Below, one piece after another: positions 14,642 through 28,400 of a DNA stretch of 64,000 bases. The translations under genes and the position numbers were made by a program. Source of the DNA: Xylocopa sonorina (lineage: Eukaryota > Arthropoda > Insecta > Hymenoptera > Apidae); contig NW_027490216.1 in the NCBI RefSeq assembly GCF_050948175.1, positions 248,001-312,000 of the forward strand. Direction: 5' to 3'. The notes under the pieces are model-generated. The model was not told the DNA's origin. It made no database searches and worked only from the letters and a program-made list of their open reading frames with translations. Positions within the stretch are counted from its first letter, which is position 1, and the number at the start of each line of letters is the position of its first letter.

Positions 14642-17600
14642 CTATTGCTATGATAGGTAGACATTTGCAACCGCTATTTCCTAGCAAATAACTGTGGCAT
14701 TTACATTCATTTGAAGTGTAGACGAAGAATACATGACACTTCGCAAATCATATTATATCTTACCATGAAACATAGAAATGAGATGCGATATCGCGTTTTA
14801 AGAAGCATTAGAAAGCTATTGCTACGATACGTAGACATCTGCAAACGGTATTTCCTTGCAAGGAAGTGTCGCATTTACTTTCATTTGAATCGTGGACGAG
14901 GAATGCATAACACTTCGCAATGAATAATACATCTCATGAAACATAGATATGAGATGCAATATCTCGTTTTAAGAAGCATTTGAACTCTATTTCTTCGATA
15001 CGTAGACATCTGCAAACGCTATTTCCTTGCAAGGAAGTGTCGCATTTACATTCATTTGAATCGTAGACGAGGAATGCATAACACTTCGCAAATCATATTA
15101 CATCTTACCATGAAACATAGAAATGAGATGCGATATCGAGCTTTAGGAAGCATTAGAACTCTATTGCTACGATACCTAGACATCTGCAGACGCTATTTCC
15201 TAGCAAGGAAGTGTCGCATTTACATTCATTTGAATCATAGACGAGGAGTGCATAACTCTTCGCAAATCATATTACATCTTACCATGAAACATAGAAATGA
15301 GATGCGATATCGAGTTTTAAGAAGCATTAGAACTCTATTGCTACGATACCTAGACATCTGCAGACGCTATTTCCTAGCAAGGAAGGGTCGCATTTACGTT
15401 CATTTGAAGTGTAGACGAGGAATACATAACACTTCGCAAATCATGTTATATCTTACCATGGAACATAGAAATGAGATGCGATATCGCGTTTTAAGAATCA
15501 TATGAACTCTATTGCTGCGATACGTAGACATCTGCAATCGCTATTTCCTAGCAAGGAAGTGTCGCATTTACATTCATTTGAAGTGTAGACGAGGAATACA
15601 TGATACTTCGCGAATCATATTATATCTTACCATGAAACATAGAAATGAGATGCGATATCGCGTTTTAAGAAGCATTTGAACTCTATTTCTTCGATACGTA
15701 GATATCTGCAAACGCTATTTCCTTGCAAGGAAGTGTCGCATTTACATTCATTTGAAGTGTAGACGTGGAATACATAACTCCTCGCAAATCATATTATATC
15801 TTACCATGAAACATAGAAATGAGATGCGATATCGAGTTTTAAGAAGCATTAGAACTCTATTGCTACGATACCTAGACATCTGCAGACGCTATATCCTTGC
15901 AAGGAAGTGTCGCATTTACATTCATTTGAATCGTAGACGAGGAATGCATAACACTTCGCAAATCATATTACATCTTACCATGAAACATAGAAATGAGATG
16001 CGATATCGAGCTTTAGGAAGCATTAGAACTCTATTGCTACGATACCTAGACATCTGCAGACGCTATTTCCTAGCAAGGAAGTGTCGCATTTACATTCATT
16101 TGAATCATAGACGAGGAGTGCATAACTCTTCGCAAATCATATTACATCTTACCATGAAACATAGAAATGAGATGCGATATCGAGTTTTAAGAAGCATTAG
16201 AACTCTATTGCTACGATACCTAGACATCTGCAGACGCTATTTCCTAGCAAGGAAGGGTCGCATTTACGTTCATTTGAAGTGTAGACGAGGAATACATAAC
16301 ACTTCGCAAATCATGTTATATCTTACCATGGAACATAGAAATGAGATGCGATATCGCGTTTTAAGAATCATATGAACTCTATTGCTGCGATACGTAGACA
16401 TCTGCAATCGCTATTTCCTAGCAAGGAAGTGTCGCATTTACATTCATTTGAAGTGTAGACGAGGAATACATGATACTTCGCGAATCATATTATATCTTAC
16501 CATGAAACATAGAAATGAGATGCGATATCGCGTTTTAAGAAGCATTTGAACACTATTGCTATGATAGGTAGACATTTGCAACCGCTATTTCCTAGCAAAT
16601 AACTGTGGCATTTACATTCATTTGAAGTGTAGACGAAGAATACATGACACTTCGCAAATCATATTATATCTTACCATGAAACATAGAAATGAGATGCGAT
16701 ATCGCGTTTTAAGAAGCATTAGAAAGCTATTGCTACGATACGTAGACATCTGCAAACGGTATTTCCTTGCAAGGAAGTGTCGCATTTACTTTCATTTGAA
16801 TCGTGGACGAGGAATGCATAACACTTCGCAATGAATAATACATCTCATGAAACATAGATATGAGATGCAATATCTCGTTTTAAGAAGCATTTGAACTCTA
16901 TTTCTTCGATACGTAGACATCTGCAAACGCTATTTCCTTGCAAGGAAGTGTCGCATTTACATTCATTTGAATCGTAGACGAGGAATGCATAACACTTCGC
17001 AAATCATATTACATCTTACCATGAAACATAGAAATGAGATGCGATATCGAGCTTTAGGAAGCATTAGAACTCTATTGCTACGATACCTAGACATCTGCAG
17101 ACGCTATTTCCTAGCAAGGAAGTGTCGCATTTACATTCATTTGAATCATAGACGAGGAGTGCATAACTCTTCGCAAATCATATTACATCTTACCATGAAA
17201 CATAGAAATGAGATGCGATATCGAGTTTTAAGAAGCATTAGAACTCTATTGCTACGATACCTAGACATCTGCAGACGCTATTTCCTAGCAAGGAAGGGTC
17301 GCATTTACGTTCATTTGAAGTGTAGACGAGGAATACATAACACTTCGCAAATCATGTTATATCTTACCATGGAACATAGAAATGAGATGCGATATCGCGT
17401 TTTAAGAATCATATGAACTCTATTGCTGCGATACGTAGACATCTGCAATCGCTATTTCCTAGCAAGGAAGTGTCGCATTTACATTCATTTGAAGTGTAGA
17501 CGAGGAATACATGATACTTCGCGAATCATATTATATCTTACCATGAAACATAGAAATGAGATGCGATATCGCGTTTTAAGAAGCATTTGAACTCTATTTC

Positions 17601-18463
17601 TTCGATACGTAGATATCTGCAAACGCTATTTCCTTGCAAGGAAGTGTCGCATTTACATTCATTTGAAGTGTAGACGTGGAATACATAACTCTTCGCAAAT
17701 CATATTATATCTTACCATGAAACATAGAAATGAGATGCGATATCGAGTTTTAAGAAGCATTAGAACTCTATTGCTACGATACCTAGACATCTGCAGACGC
17801 TATATCCTTGCAAGGAAGTGTCGCATTTACATTCATTTGAATCGTAGACGAGGAATGCGTAACACTTCGCAAATCATATTACATCTTACCATGAAACATA
17901 GAAATGAGATGCGATATCGAGCTTTAGGAAGCATTAGAACTCTATTGCTACGATACCTAGACATCTGCAGACGCTATTTCCTAGCAAGGAAGTGTCGCAT
18001 TTACATTCATTTGAATCATAGACGAGGAGTGCATAACTCTTCGCAAATCATATTACATCTTACCATGAAACATAGAAATGAGATGCGATATCGAGTTTTA
18101 AGAAGCATTAGAACTCTATTGCTACGATACCTAGACATCTGCAGACGCTATTTCCTAGCAAGGAAGGGTCGCATTTACGTTCATTTGAAGTGTAGACGAG
18201 GAATACATAACACTTCGCAAATCATGTTATATCTTACCATGGAACATAGAAATGAGATGCGATATCGCGTTTTAAGAATCATATGAACTCTATTGCTGCG
18301 ATACGTAGACATCTGCAATCGCTATTTCCTAGCAAGGAAGTGTCGCATTTACATTCATTTGAAGTGTAGACGAGGAATACATGATACTTCGCGAATCATA
18401 TTATATCTTACCATGAAACATAGAAATGAGATGCGATATCGCGTTTTAAGAAGCATTTGAACT
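14642..18463 (+). repeat. 11-monomer HOR (1911 bp), two tandem copies
   Basis: Copy one is about 14642–16552 and copy two about 16553–18463. Landmarks at 14711/16622, 15056/16967 and 15752/17663 are all exactly 1911 bp apart. Both copies share the unusual monomer with CTATGATAGGTAGACATTTG, CAACCGC and AAATAACTGTGGC. They separate near 16554 and 18465 (AACACTATTGC versus AACTCTATTTC). Few differences were seen, such as GCATAAC versus GCGTAAC. Confidence 0.85.
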
Positions 18464-21400
18464 CTATTTCTTCGATACGTAGATATCTGCAAACGCTATT
18501 TCCTTGCAAGGAAGTGTCGCATTTACATTCATTTGAAGTGTAGACGTGGAATACATAACTCTTCGCAAATCATATTATATCTTACCATGAAACATAGAAA
18601 TGAGATGCGATATCGAGTTTTAAGAAGCATTAGAACTCTATTGCTACGATACCTAGACATCTGCAGACGCTATTTCCTAGCAAGGAAGGGTCGCATTTAC
18701 ATTCATTTGAAGTGTAGACGAGGAATACATAACACTTCGCAAATCATGTTATATCTTACCATGGAACATAGAAATGAGATGCGATATCGCGTTTTAAGAA
18801 GCATTAGAACTCTATTGCTACGATACGAAGACATCTGCAAACGCTATTTCCTAGCGAGGAGGTGTCGCATTCACATTCATATGAAGTGTAGACGAGGAAT
18901 ACATAACAATTCGCAAATCATGTTATATCTTACCATGAAACATAGAAATGAGATGCAATATCGCGTTTTAAGAATCATAAGAACTCTATTGCTACGATAC
19001 GTAGACATCTGCAAACGCTATTTCCTTGCGAGGAAGTGTCGCATTTACATTCATCTGAAGTGTAGACGAGGAATACATGACACTTCGCAAATCATATTAT
19101 ATCTTACCATGAAACATAGAAATGAGATGCGATGTCGCGTTTTAAGAAGCATTAGAAAGCTATTGCTACGATACGTAGACATCTGCAATCGGTATTTCCT
19201 TGCAAGGAAGTGTCGCATTTACTTTCATTTGAATCGTGGACGAGGAATGCATAACATTTCGCAATGAATAATATATCTCATGAAACATAGATATGAGATG
19301 CATTATCTCGTTTTAAGAAGCATTTGAACTCTATTTCTTCGATACGTAGACATCTGCAAACGCTATTTCCTTGCAAGGAAGTGTCGCATTTACATTCATT
19401 TGAAGTGTAGACGTGGAATACATTACACTTCGCAAATCATGTTATATCTTGCCATGAAACATAGAAATGAGATGCGATATCGCGTTTTAAGAATCATAAG
19501 AACTCTATTGCTACGATACGTAGACATCTGCAAACGCTATTTCCTTGCAAGGAAGTGTCGCATTTACATTCATTTGAATCGTAGACGAGGAATGCATAAC
19601 ACTTCGCAAATCATATTACATCTTACCATGAAACATAGAAATGAGATGCGATATCGAGTTTTAAGAAGCATTAGAACTCTATTGCTACGATACCTAGGCA
19701 TCTGCAGACGCTATTTCCTAGCAAGGAAGTGTCGCATTTACATTCATTTGAAGTGTAGACGAGGAATACATGACACTTCGCAAATCATATTATATCTTAC
19801 CATGAAACATAGAAATGAGATGCGATATCGCGTTTTATGAAGCATTAGAAAGCTATTGCTACGATACGTAGACATCTGCAATCGGTATTTCCTTGCAAGG
19901 AAGTGTCGCATTTACTTTCATTTGAATCGTAGACGAGGAATGCATAACACTTCGCAATGAATAATATATCTCATGAAACATAGATATGAGATGCAATATC
20001 TCGTTTTAAGAAGCATTTGAACTCTATTTCTTTGATACGTAGACATCTGCAAACGATATTTCCTTGCAAGGAAGTGTAGCATTTACTTTCATTTGAATCG
20101 TGGACGAGGAATGCATAACACTTCACAATGAATAATATATCTCATGAAACATAGATATGAGATGCAATATCTCGTTTTAAGAAGCATCTGAACTCTATTT
20201 CTTCGATACGTAGACATCTGCAAACGCTATTTCCTTGCAAGGAAGTGTCGCATTTACATTCATTTGAAGTGTAGACGTGGAATACATAACACTTCGCAAA
20301 TCATGTTATATCTTGCCATGAAACATAGAAATGAGATGCGATATCGCGTTTTAAGAATCATTAGAACTCTATTGCTACGATACGTAGACATCTGCAAACG
20401 CTATTTCCTTGCAAGGAAGTGTCGCATTTACATTCATTTGAATCGTAGACGAGGAATGCATAACACTTCGCAAATCATATTACATCTTACCATGAAACAT
20501 AGAAATGAGATGCGATATCGAGCTTTAAGAAGCATTAGAACTCTATTGCTACGATACCTAGACATCTGCAGACGCTATTTCCTAGCAAGGAAGTGTCGCA
20601 TTTACTTTCATTTGAATCATAGACGAGGAGTGCATAACTCTTCGCAAATCATATGACATCTTACCATGAAACATAGAAATGAGATGCGATATCGAGTTTT
20701 AAGAAGCATTACAACTCTATTGCTACGATACCTAGACATCTGCAGACGCTATTTCCTAGCAAGGAAGGGTCGCATTTACATTCATTTGAAGTGTAGACGA
20801 GGAATACATAACACTTCGCAAATCATGTTATATCTTACCATGGAACATAGAAATGAGATGCGATATCGCGTTTTAAGAATCATATGAACTCTATTGCTGC
20901 GATACGTAGACATCTGCAATTGCTATTTCCTACCAAGGAAGTGTCGCATTTACATTCATTTGAAGTGTAGACGAGGAATACATGATACTTCGCGAATCAT
21001 ATTATATCTTACCATGAAACATAGAAATGAGATGCGATATCGCGTTTTAAGAAGCATTAGAACACTATTGCTACGATACGCAGACATCTGCAAACGCTAT
21101 TTCCTAGCGAGGAAGTGTCGCATTTACATTTATTTGAAGTGTAGACGAGGAATACATAACTTTTCGCACATCATATTACATCTTACCATGAAACATAGAA
21201 ATGAGATGCGATATCGAGTTTTAAGAAGCATTAGAACTCTATTGCAACGATACCTAGACATCTGCAGACGCTATTTCCTTGCAAGGAAGTGTCGCATTTA
21301 CATTCATTTGAAGTGTAGACGTGAAATACATAACTCTTCGCAAATCATATTATATCTTACCATGAAACATAGAAATGAGATGCGATATCGAGTTTTAAGA

Positions 21401-23740
21401 GGCATTAGAACTCTATTGCTACGATACCTAGACATCTGCAGACGCTATTTCCTAGCAAGGAAGGGTCGCATTTACATTCATTTGAAGTGTAGACGAGGAA
21501 TACATAACACTTCGCAAATCATGTTATATCTTACCATGGAACATAGAAATGAGATGCGATATCGCGTTTTAAGAATCATATGAACTCTATTGCTGCGATA
21601 CGTAGACATCTGCAATCGCTATTTCCTAGCAAGGAAGTGTCGCATTTACATTCATTTGAAGTGTAGACGAGGAATACATGATACTTCGCGAATCATATTA
21701 TATCTTACCATGAAACATAGAAATAAGATGCGATATCGCGTTTTAAGAAGCATTAGAAATCTATTGCTACGATACGTAGACATCTGCAAACGCTATTTCC
21801 TAGCGAGGAAGTGTCGCATTCACATTCATTTGAAGTGTAGACGAGGAATACATAACACTTCGCAAATCATGTTACATCTTATCATGAAACATAGAAATGA
21901 GATGCGATATCGAGTTTTAAGAAGCATTAGAACTCTATTGCAACGATACCTAGACATCTGCAGACGCTATTTCCTAGCAAGGAAGGGTCGCATTTACATT
22001 CATTTGAAGTGTAGACGAGGAATACATAACACTTCGCAAATCATGTTATATCTTACCATGGAACATAGAAACGAGATGCGATATCGCGTTTTAAGAAGCA
22101 TTAGAAAGCTATTGCTACGATACGTAGACATCTGCAATCGGTATTTCCTTGCAAGGAAGTGTCGCATTTACTTTCATTTGAATCGTAGACGAGGAATGCA
22201 TAACACTTCGCAATGAATAATATGTCTCATGAAACATAGATATGAGATGCAATATCTCGTTTTAAGAAGCATTTGAACTCTATTTCTTCGATACGTAGAT
22301 ATCTGCAAACGCTATTTCCTTGCAAGGAAGTGTCGCATTTACATTCACTTGAAGTGTAGACGTGGAATACATAACACTTCGCAAATCATGTTATATCTTG
22401 CCATGAAACATAGATATGAGATGCGATATCGAGTTTTAAGAAGCATTAGAACTCTATTGCAACGATACCTAGACATCTGCAGACGCTATTTCCTAGCAAG
22501 GAAGGGTCGCATTTACTTTCATTTGAAGTGTAGACGAGGAATACATAACACTTCGCAAATCATGTTATATCTTACCATGAAACATAGAAATGAGATGCGA
22601 TATCGCGTTTTAAGAAGCATTAGAAATCTGTTGCTACGATACGTAGACATCTGCAATTGCTATTTCCTAGCAAGGAAGTGTCGCATTTACATTCATTTGA
22701 AGTGTAGACGAGGAATACATGATACTTCGCAAATCATATTATATCTTACCATGAAACATAGAAATGAGATGCGATATCGCGCTTTAAGAAGCATTAGAAC
22801 TCTATTGCTACGATACGTAGACATCTGCAAACGCTATATCCTTGCAAGACAGTGTCGCATTTACATTCATTTGAATCGTAGACGAGGAATGCATAACACT
22901 TCGCAATGAATATTATATCTTATCATGAAACATAGATATGAGATGCATTATCTCGTTTTAAGAAGCATTTGAACTCTATTTCTTCGATACGTAGACATCT
23001 GCAAACGCTATTTCCTTGCAAGGAAGTGTCGCATTTACATTCATTTGAATCGTAGACGAGGAATGCATAACACTTCGCAAATCATATTACATCTTACCAT
23101 GAAACGTAGAAATGAGATGCGATAACGAGCTTTAGGAAGCATTAGAACTCTATTGCTACGATACCTAGACATCTGCAGACGCTATTTCCTAGCAAGGAAG
23201 TGTCGCATTTACATTCATTTGAATCATAGACGAGGAGTGCATAACTCTTCGCAAATCATATTACATCTTACCATGAAACATAGAAATGAGATGCGATATC
23301 GAGTTTTAAGAAGCATTAGAACTCTATTGCTACGATACCTAGACATCTGCAGACGCTATTTCCTAGCAAGGAAGGGTCGCATTTACGTTCATTTGAAGTG
23401 TAGACGAGGAATACATAACACTTCGCAAATCATGTTATATCTTACCATGGAACATAGAAATGAGATGCGATATCGCGTTTTAAGAATCATATGAACTCTA
23501 TTGCTGCGATACGTAGACATCTGCAATCGCTATTTCCTAGCAAGGAAGTGTCGCATTTACATTCATTTGAAGTGTAGACGAGGAATACATGATACTTCGC
23601 GAATCATATTATATCTTACCATGAAACATAGAAATGAGATGCGATATCGCGTTTTAAGAAGCATTTGAACTCTATTTCTTCGATACGTAGATATCTGCAA
23701 ACGCTATTTCCTTGCAAGGAAGTGTCGCATTTACATTCAT
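18464..23740 (+). repeat. Satellite block paralogous to about 29.06–32.17 kb
   Basis: This is satellite only. About 18.47–21.74 kb matches about 29.06–32.17 kb. The offset is 10593 bp on the left and 10422 bp on the right because this copy has one extra 171-bp monomer near 19.96–20.13 kb. A lone TTTTATGAAGC (normally TTTTAAGAAGC) sits near 19836. From 21.75 to 23.74 kb the monomers are a mosaic of types found elsewhere in the array. Confidence 0.7.
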
Positions 23741-25478
23741 TTGAAGTGTAGACGTGGAGTACATAACTCTTCGCAAATCATATTATATCTTACCATGAAA
23801 CATAGAAATGAGATGCGATATCGAGCTTTAAGAAGCATTAGAACTCTATTGCTACGATACCTAGACATCTGCAGACGCTATTTCCTTGCAAGGAAGTGTC
23901 GCATTTACATTCATTTGAATCGTAGACGAGGAATGCATAACACTTCGCAAATCATATTACATCTTACCATGAAACATAGAAATGAGATGCGATATCGAGC
24001 TTTAAGAAGCATTAGAACTCTATTGCTACGATACCTAGACATCTGCAGACGCTATTTCCTAGCAAGGAAGTGTCGCATTTACTTTCATTTGAATCATAGA
24101 CGAGGAGTGCATAACTCTTCGCAAATCATATGACATCTTACCATGAAACATAGAAATGAGATGCGATATCGAGTTTTAAGAAGCATTAGAACTCTATTGC
24201 TACGATACCTAGACATCTGCAGACGCTATTTCCTAGCAAGGAAGGGTCGCATTTACATTCATTTGAAGTGTAGACGAGGAATACATAACACTTCGCAAAT
24301 CATGTTATATCTTACCATGGAACATAGAAATGAGATGCGATATCGCGTTTTAAGAATCATATGAACTCTATTGCTGCGATACGTAGACATCTGCAATCGC
24401 TATTTCCTAGCAAGGAAGTGTCGCATTTACATTCATTTGAAGTGTAGACGAGGAATACATGATACTTCGCGAATCATATTATATCTTACCATGAAACATA
24501 GAAATGAGATGCGATATCGCGTTTTAAGAAGCATTTGAACTCTATTTCTTCGATACGTAGATATCTGCAAACGCTATTTCCTTGCAAGGAAGTGTCGCAT
24601 TTACATTCATTTGAAGTGTAGACGTGGAATACATAACTCTTCGCAAATCATATTATATCTTACCATGAAACATAGAAATGAGATGCGATATCGAGTTTTA
24701 AGAAGCATTAGAACTCTATTGCTACGATACCTAGACATCTGCAGACGCTATTTCCTTGCAAGGAAGTGTCGCATTTACATTCATTTGAATCGTAGACGAG
24801 GAATGCATAACACTTCGCAAATCATATTACATCTTACCATGAAACATAGAAATGAGATGCGATATCGAGCTTTAGGAAGCATTAGAACTCTATTGCTACG
24901 ATACCTAGACATCTGCAGACGCTATTTCCTAGCAAGGAAGTGTCGCATTTACATTCATTTGAATCATAGACGAGGAGTGCATAACTCTTCGCAAATCATA
25001 TTACATCTTACCATGAAACATAGAAATGAGATGCGATATCGAGTTTAAGAAGCATTAGAACTCTATTGCTACGATACCTAGACATCTGCAGACGCTATTT
25101 CCTAGCAAGGAAGGGTCGCATTTACGTTCATTTGAGGTGTAGACGAGGAATACATAACACTTCGCAAATCATGTTATATCTTACATGGAACATAGAAATG
25201 AGATGCGATATCGCGTTTTAAGAATCATATGAACTCTATTGCTGCGATACGTAGACATCTGCAATCGCTATTTCCTAGCAAGGAAGTGTCGCATTTACAT
25301 TCATTTGAAGTGTAGACGAGGAATACATGATACTTCGCGAATCATATTATATCTTACCATGAAACATAGAAATGAGATGCGATATCGCGTTTTAAGAAGC
25401 ATTTGAACTCTATTTCTTCGATACGTAGATATCTGCAAACGCTATTTCCTTGCAAGGAAGTGTCGCATTTACATTCAT
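23741..25478 (+). repeat. 5-monomer HOR (870 bp), two copies
   Basis: Starting points at 23741, 24611 and 25479 are 870 and 868 bp apart. The 868 value comes from two one-base deletions in the second copy (near 25044 and 25184). The same 870-bp spacing also occurs at 17663/18533, 28256/29126 and 34684/35554, so this 5-mer is a building block of the larger HORs. Confidence 0.75.
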
Positions 25479-28400
25479 TTGAAGTGTAGACGTGGAATAC
25501 ATAACTCTTCGCAAATCATATTATATCTTACCATGAAACATAGAAATGAGATGCGATATCGAGTTTTAAGAAGCATTAGAACTCTATTGCTACGATACCT
25601 AGACATCTGCAGACGCTATTTCCTAGCAAGGAAGGGTCGCATTTACATTCATTTGAAGTGTAGACGAGGAATACATAACACTTCGCAAATCATGTTATAT
25701 CTTACCATGGAACATAGAAATGAGATGCGATATCGCGTTTTAAGAAGCATTAGAACTCTATTGTTACGATACGAAGACATCTGCAAACGCTATTTCCTAG
25801 CGAGGAGGTGTCGCATTCACATTCATATGAAGTGTAGACGAGGAATACATAACAATTCGCAAATCATGTTATATCTTACATGAAACATAGAAATGAGATG
25901 CAATATCGCGTTTTAAGAATCATAAGAACTCTATTGCTACGATACGTAGACATCTGCAAACGCTATTTCCTTGCGAGGAAGTGTCGCATTTACACTCATC
26001 TGAAGTGTAGACGAGGAATACATGACACTTCGCAAATCATATTATATCTTACCATGAAACATAGAAATGAGATGCGATTGTCGCGTTTCAAGAAGCATTA
26101 GAAAGCTATTGCTACGATACGTAGACATCTGCAATCGGTATTTCCTTGCAAGGAAGTGTCGCATTTACTTTCATTTGAATCGTGGACGAGGAATGCATAA
26201 CACTTCGCATGAATGATATATCTCATGAAACATAGATATGAGATGCATTATCTCGTTTTAAGAAGCATTTGAACTCTATTTCTTCGATACGTAGACATCT
26301 GCAAACGCTATTTCCTTGCAAGGAAGTGTCGCATTTACATTCATTGAAGTGTAGACGTGGAAATACATTACACTTCGCAAATCATGTTATATCTTGCCAT
26401 GAAACATAGAAATGAGATGCGATATCGCGTTTTAAGAATCATAAGAACTCTATTGCTACGATACGTAGACATCTGCAAACGCTATTTCCTTGCAAGGAAG
26501 TGTCGCATTTACATTCATTTGAATCGTAGACGAGGAATGCATAACACTTCGCAAATCATATTACATCTTACCATGAAACATAGAAATGAGATGCGAAATC
26601 GAGTTTTAAGAAGCATTAGAACTCTATTGCTACGATACCTAGGCATCTGCAGACGCTATTTCCTAGCAAGGAAGTGTCGCATTTACATTCATTTGAAGTG
26701 TAGACGAGGAATACATGACACTTCGCAAATCATATTATATCTTACCATGAAACATAGAAATGAGATGCGATATCGCGTTTTAAGAAGCATTAGAAAGCTA
26801 TTGCTACGATACGTAGACATCTGCAATCGTTATTTCCTTGCAAGGAAGTGTCGCATTTACTTTCATTTGAATCGTAGACGAGGAATGCATAACACTTCGC
26901 AATGAATAATATATCTCATGAAACATAGATATGAGATGCAATATCTCGTTTTAAGAAGCATTTGAACTCTATTTCTTCGATACGTAGACATCTGCAAACG
27001 CTATTTCCTTGCAAGGAAGTGTCGCATTTACATTCATTTGAAGTGTAGACGTGGAATACATAACACTTCGCAAATCATGTTATATCTTGCCATGAAACAT
27101 AGAAATGAGATGCGATATCGCGTTTTAAGAATCATAAGAACTCTATTGCTACGATACGTAGACATCTGCAAACGCTATTTCCTTGCAAGGAAGTGTCGCA
27201 TTTACATTCATTTGAATCGTAGACGAGGAATGCATAACACTTCGCAAATCATATTACATCTTACCATGAAACATAGAAATGAGATGCGATATCGAGCTTT
27301 AAGGAGCATTAGAACTCTATTGCTACGATACCTAGACATCTGCAGACGCTATTTCCTAGCAAGGAAGTGTCGCATTTACTTTCATTTGAATCATAGACGA
27401 GGAGTGCATAACTCTTCGCAAATCATATGACATCTTACCATGAAACATAGAAATGAGATGCGATATCGAGTTTTAAGAAGCATTAGAACTCTATTGCTAC
27501 GATACCTAGACATCTGCAGACGCTATTTCCTAGCAAGGAAGGGTCGCATTTACATTCATTTGAAGTGTAGACGAGGAATACATAACACTTCGCAAATCAT
27601 GTTATATCTTACCATGAAACATAGAAATGAGATGCGATATCGCGTTTTAAGAAGCATTAGAAATCTATTGCTACGATACCTAGACATCTGCAGACGCTAT
27701 TTCCTAGCAAGGAAGTGTCGCATTTACATTCATTTGAATCATAGACGAGGAGTGCATAACTCTTCGCAAATCATATTACATCTTACCATGAAACATAGAA
27801 ATGAGATGCGATATCGAGTTTTAAGAAGCATTAGAACTCTATTGCTACGATACCTAGACATCTGCAGACGCTATTTCCTAGCAAGGAAGGGTCGCATTTA
27901 CGTTCATTTGAAGTGTAGACGAGGAATACATAACACTTCGCAAATCATGTTATATCTTACCATGGAACATAGAAATGAGATGCGATATCGCGTTTTAAGA
28001 ATCATATGAACTCTATTGCTGCGATACGTAGACATCTGCAATCGCTATTTCCTAGCAAGGAAGTGTCGCATTTACATTCATTTGAAGTGTAGACGAGGAC
28101 TACATGATACTTCGCGAATCATATTATATCTTACCATGAAACATAGAAATGAGATGCGATATCGCGTTTTAAGAAGCATTTGAACTCTATTTCTTCGATA
28201 CGTAGATATCTGCAAACGCTATTTCCTTGCAAGGAAGTGTCGCATTTACATTCATTTGAAGTGTAGACGTGGAATACATAACTCTTCGCAAATCATATTA
28301 TATCTTACCATGAAACATAGAAATGAGATGCGATATCGAGTTTTAAGAAGCATTAGAACTCTATTGCTACGATACCTAGACATCTGCAGACGCTATTTCC

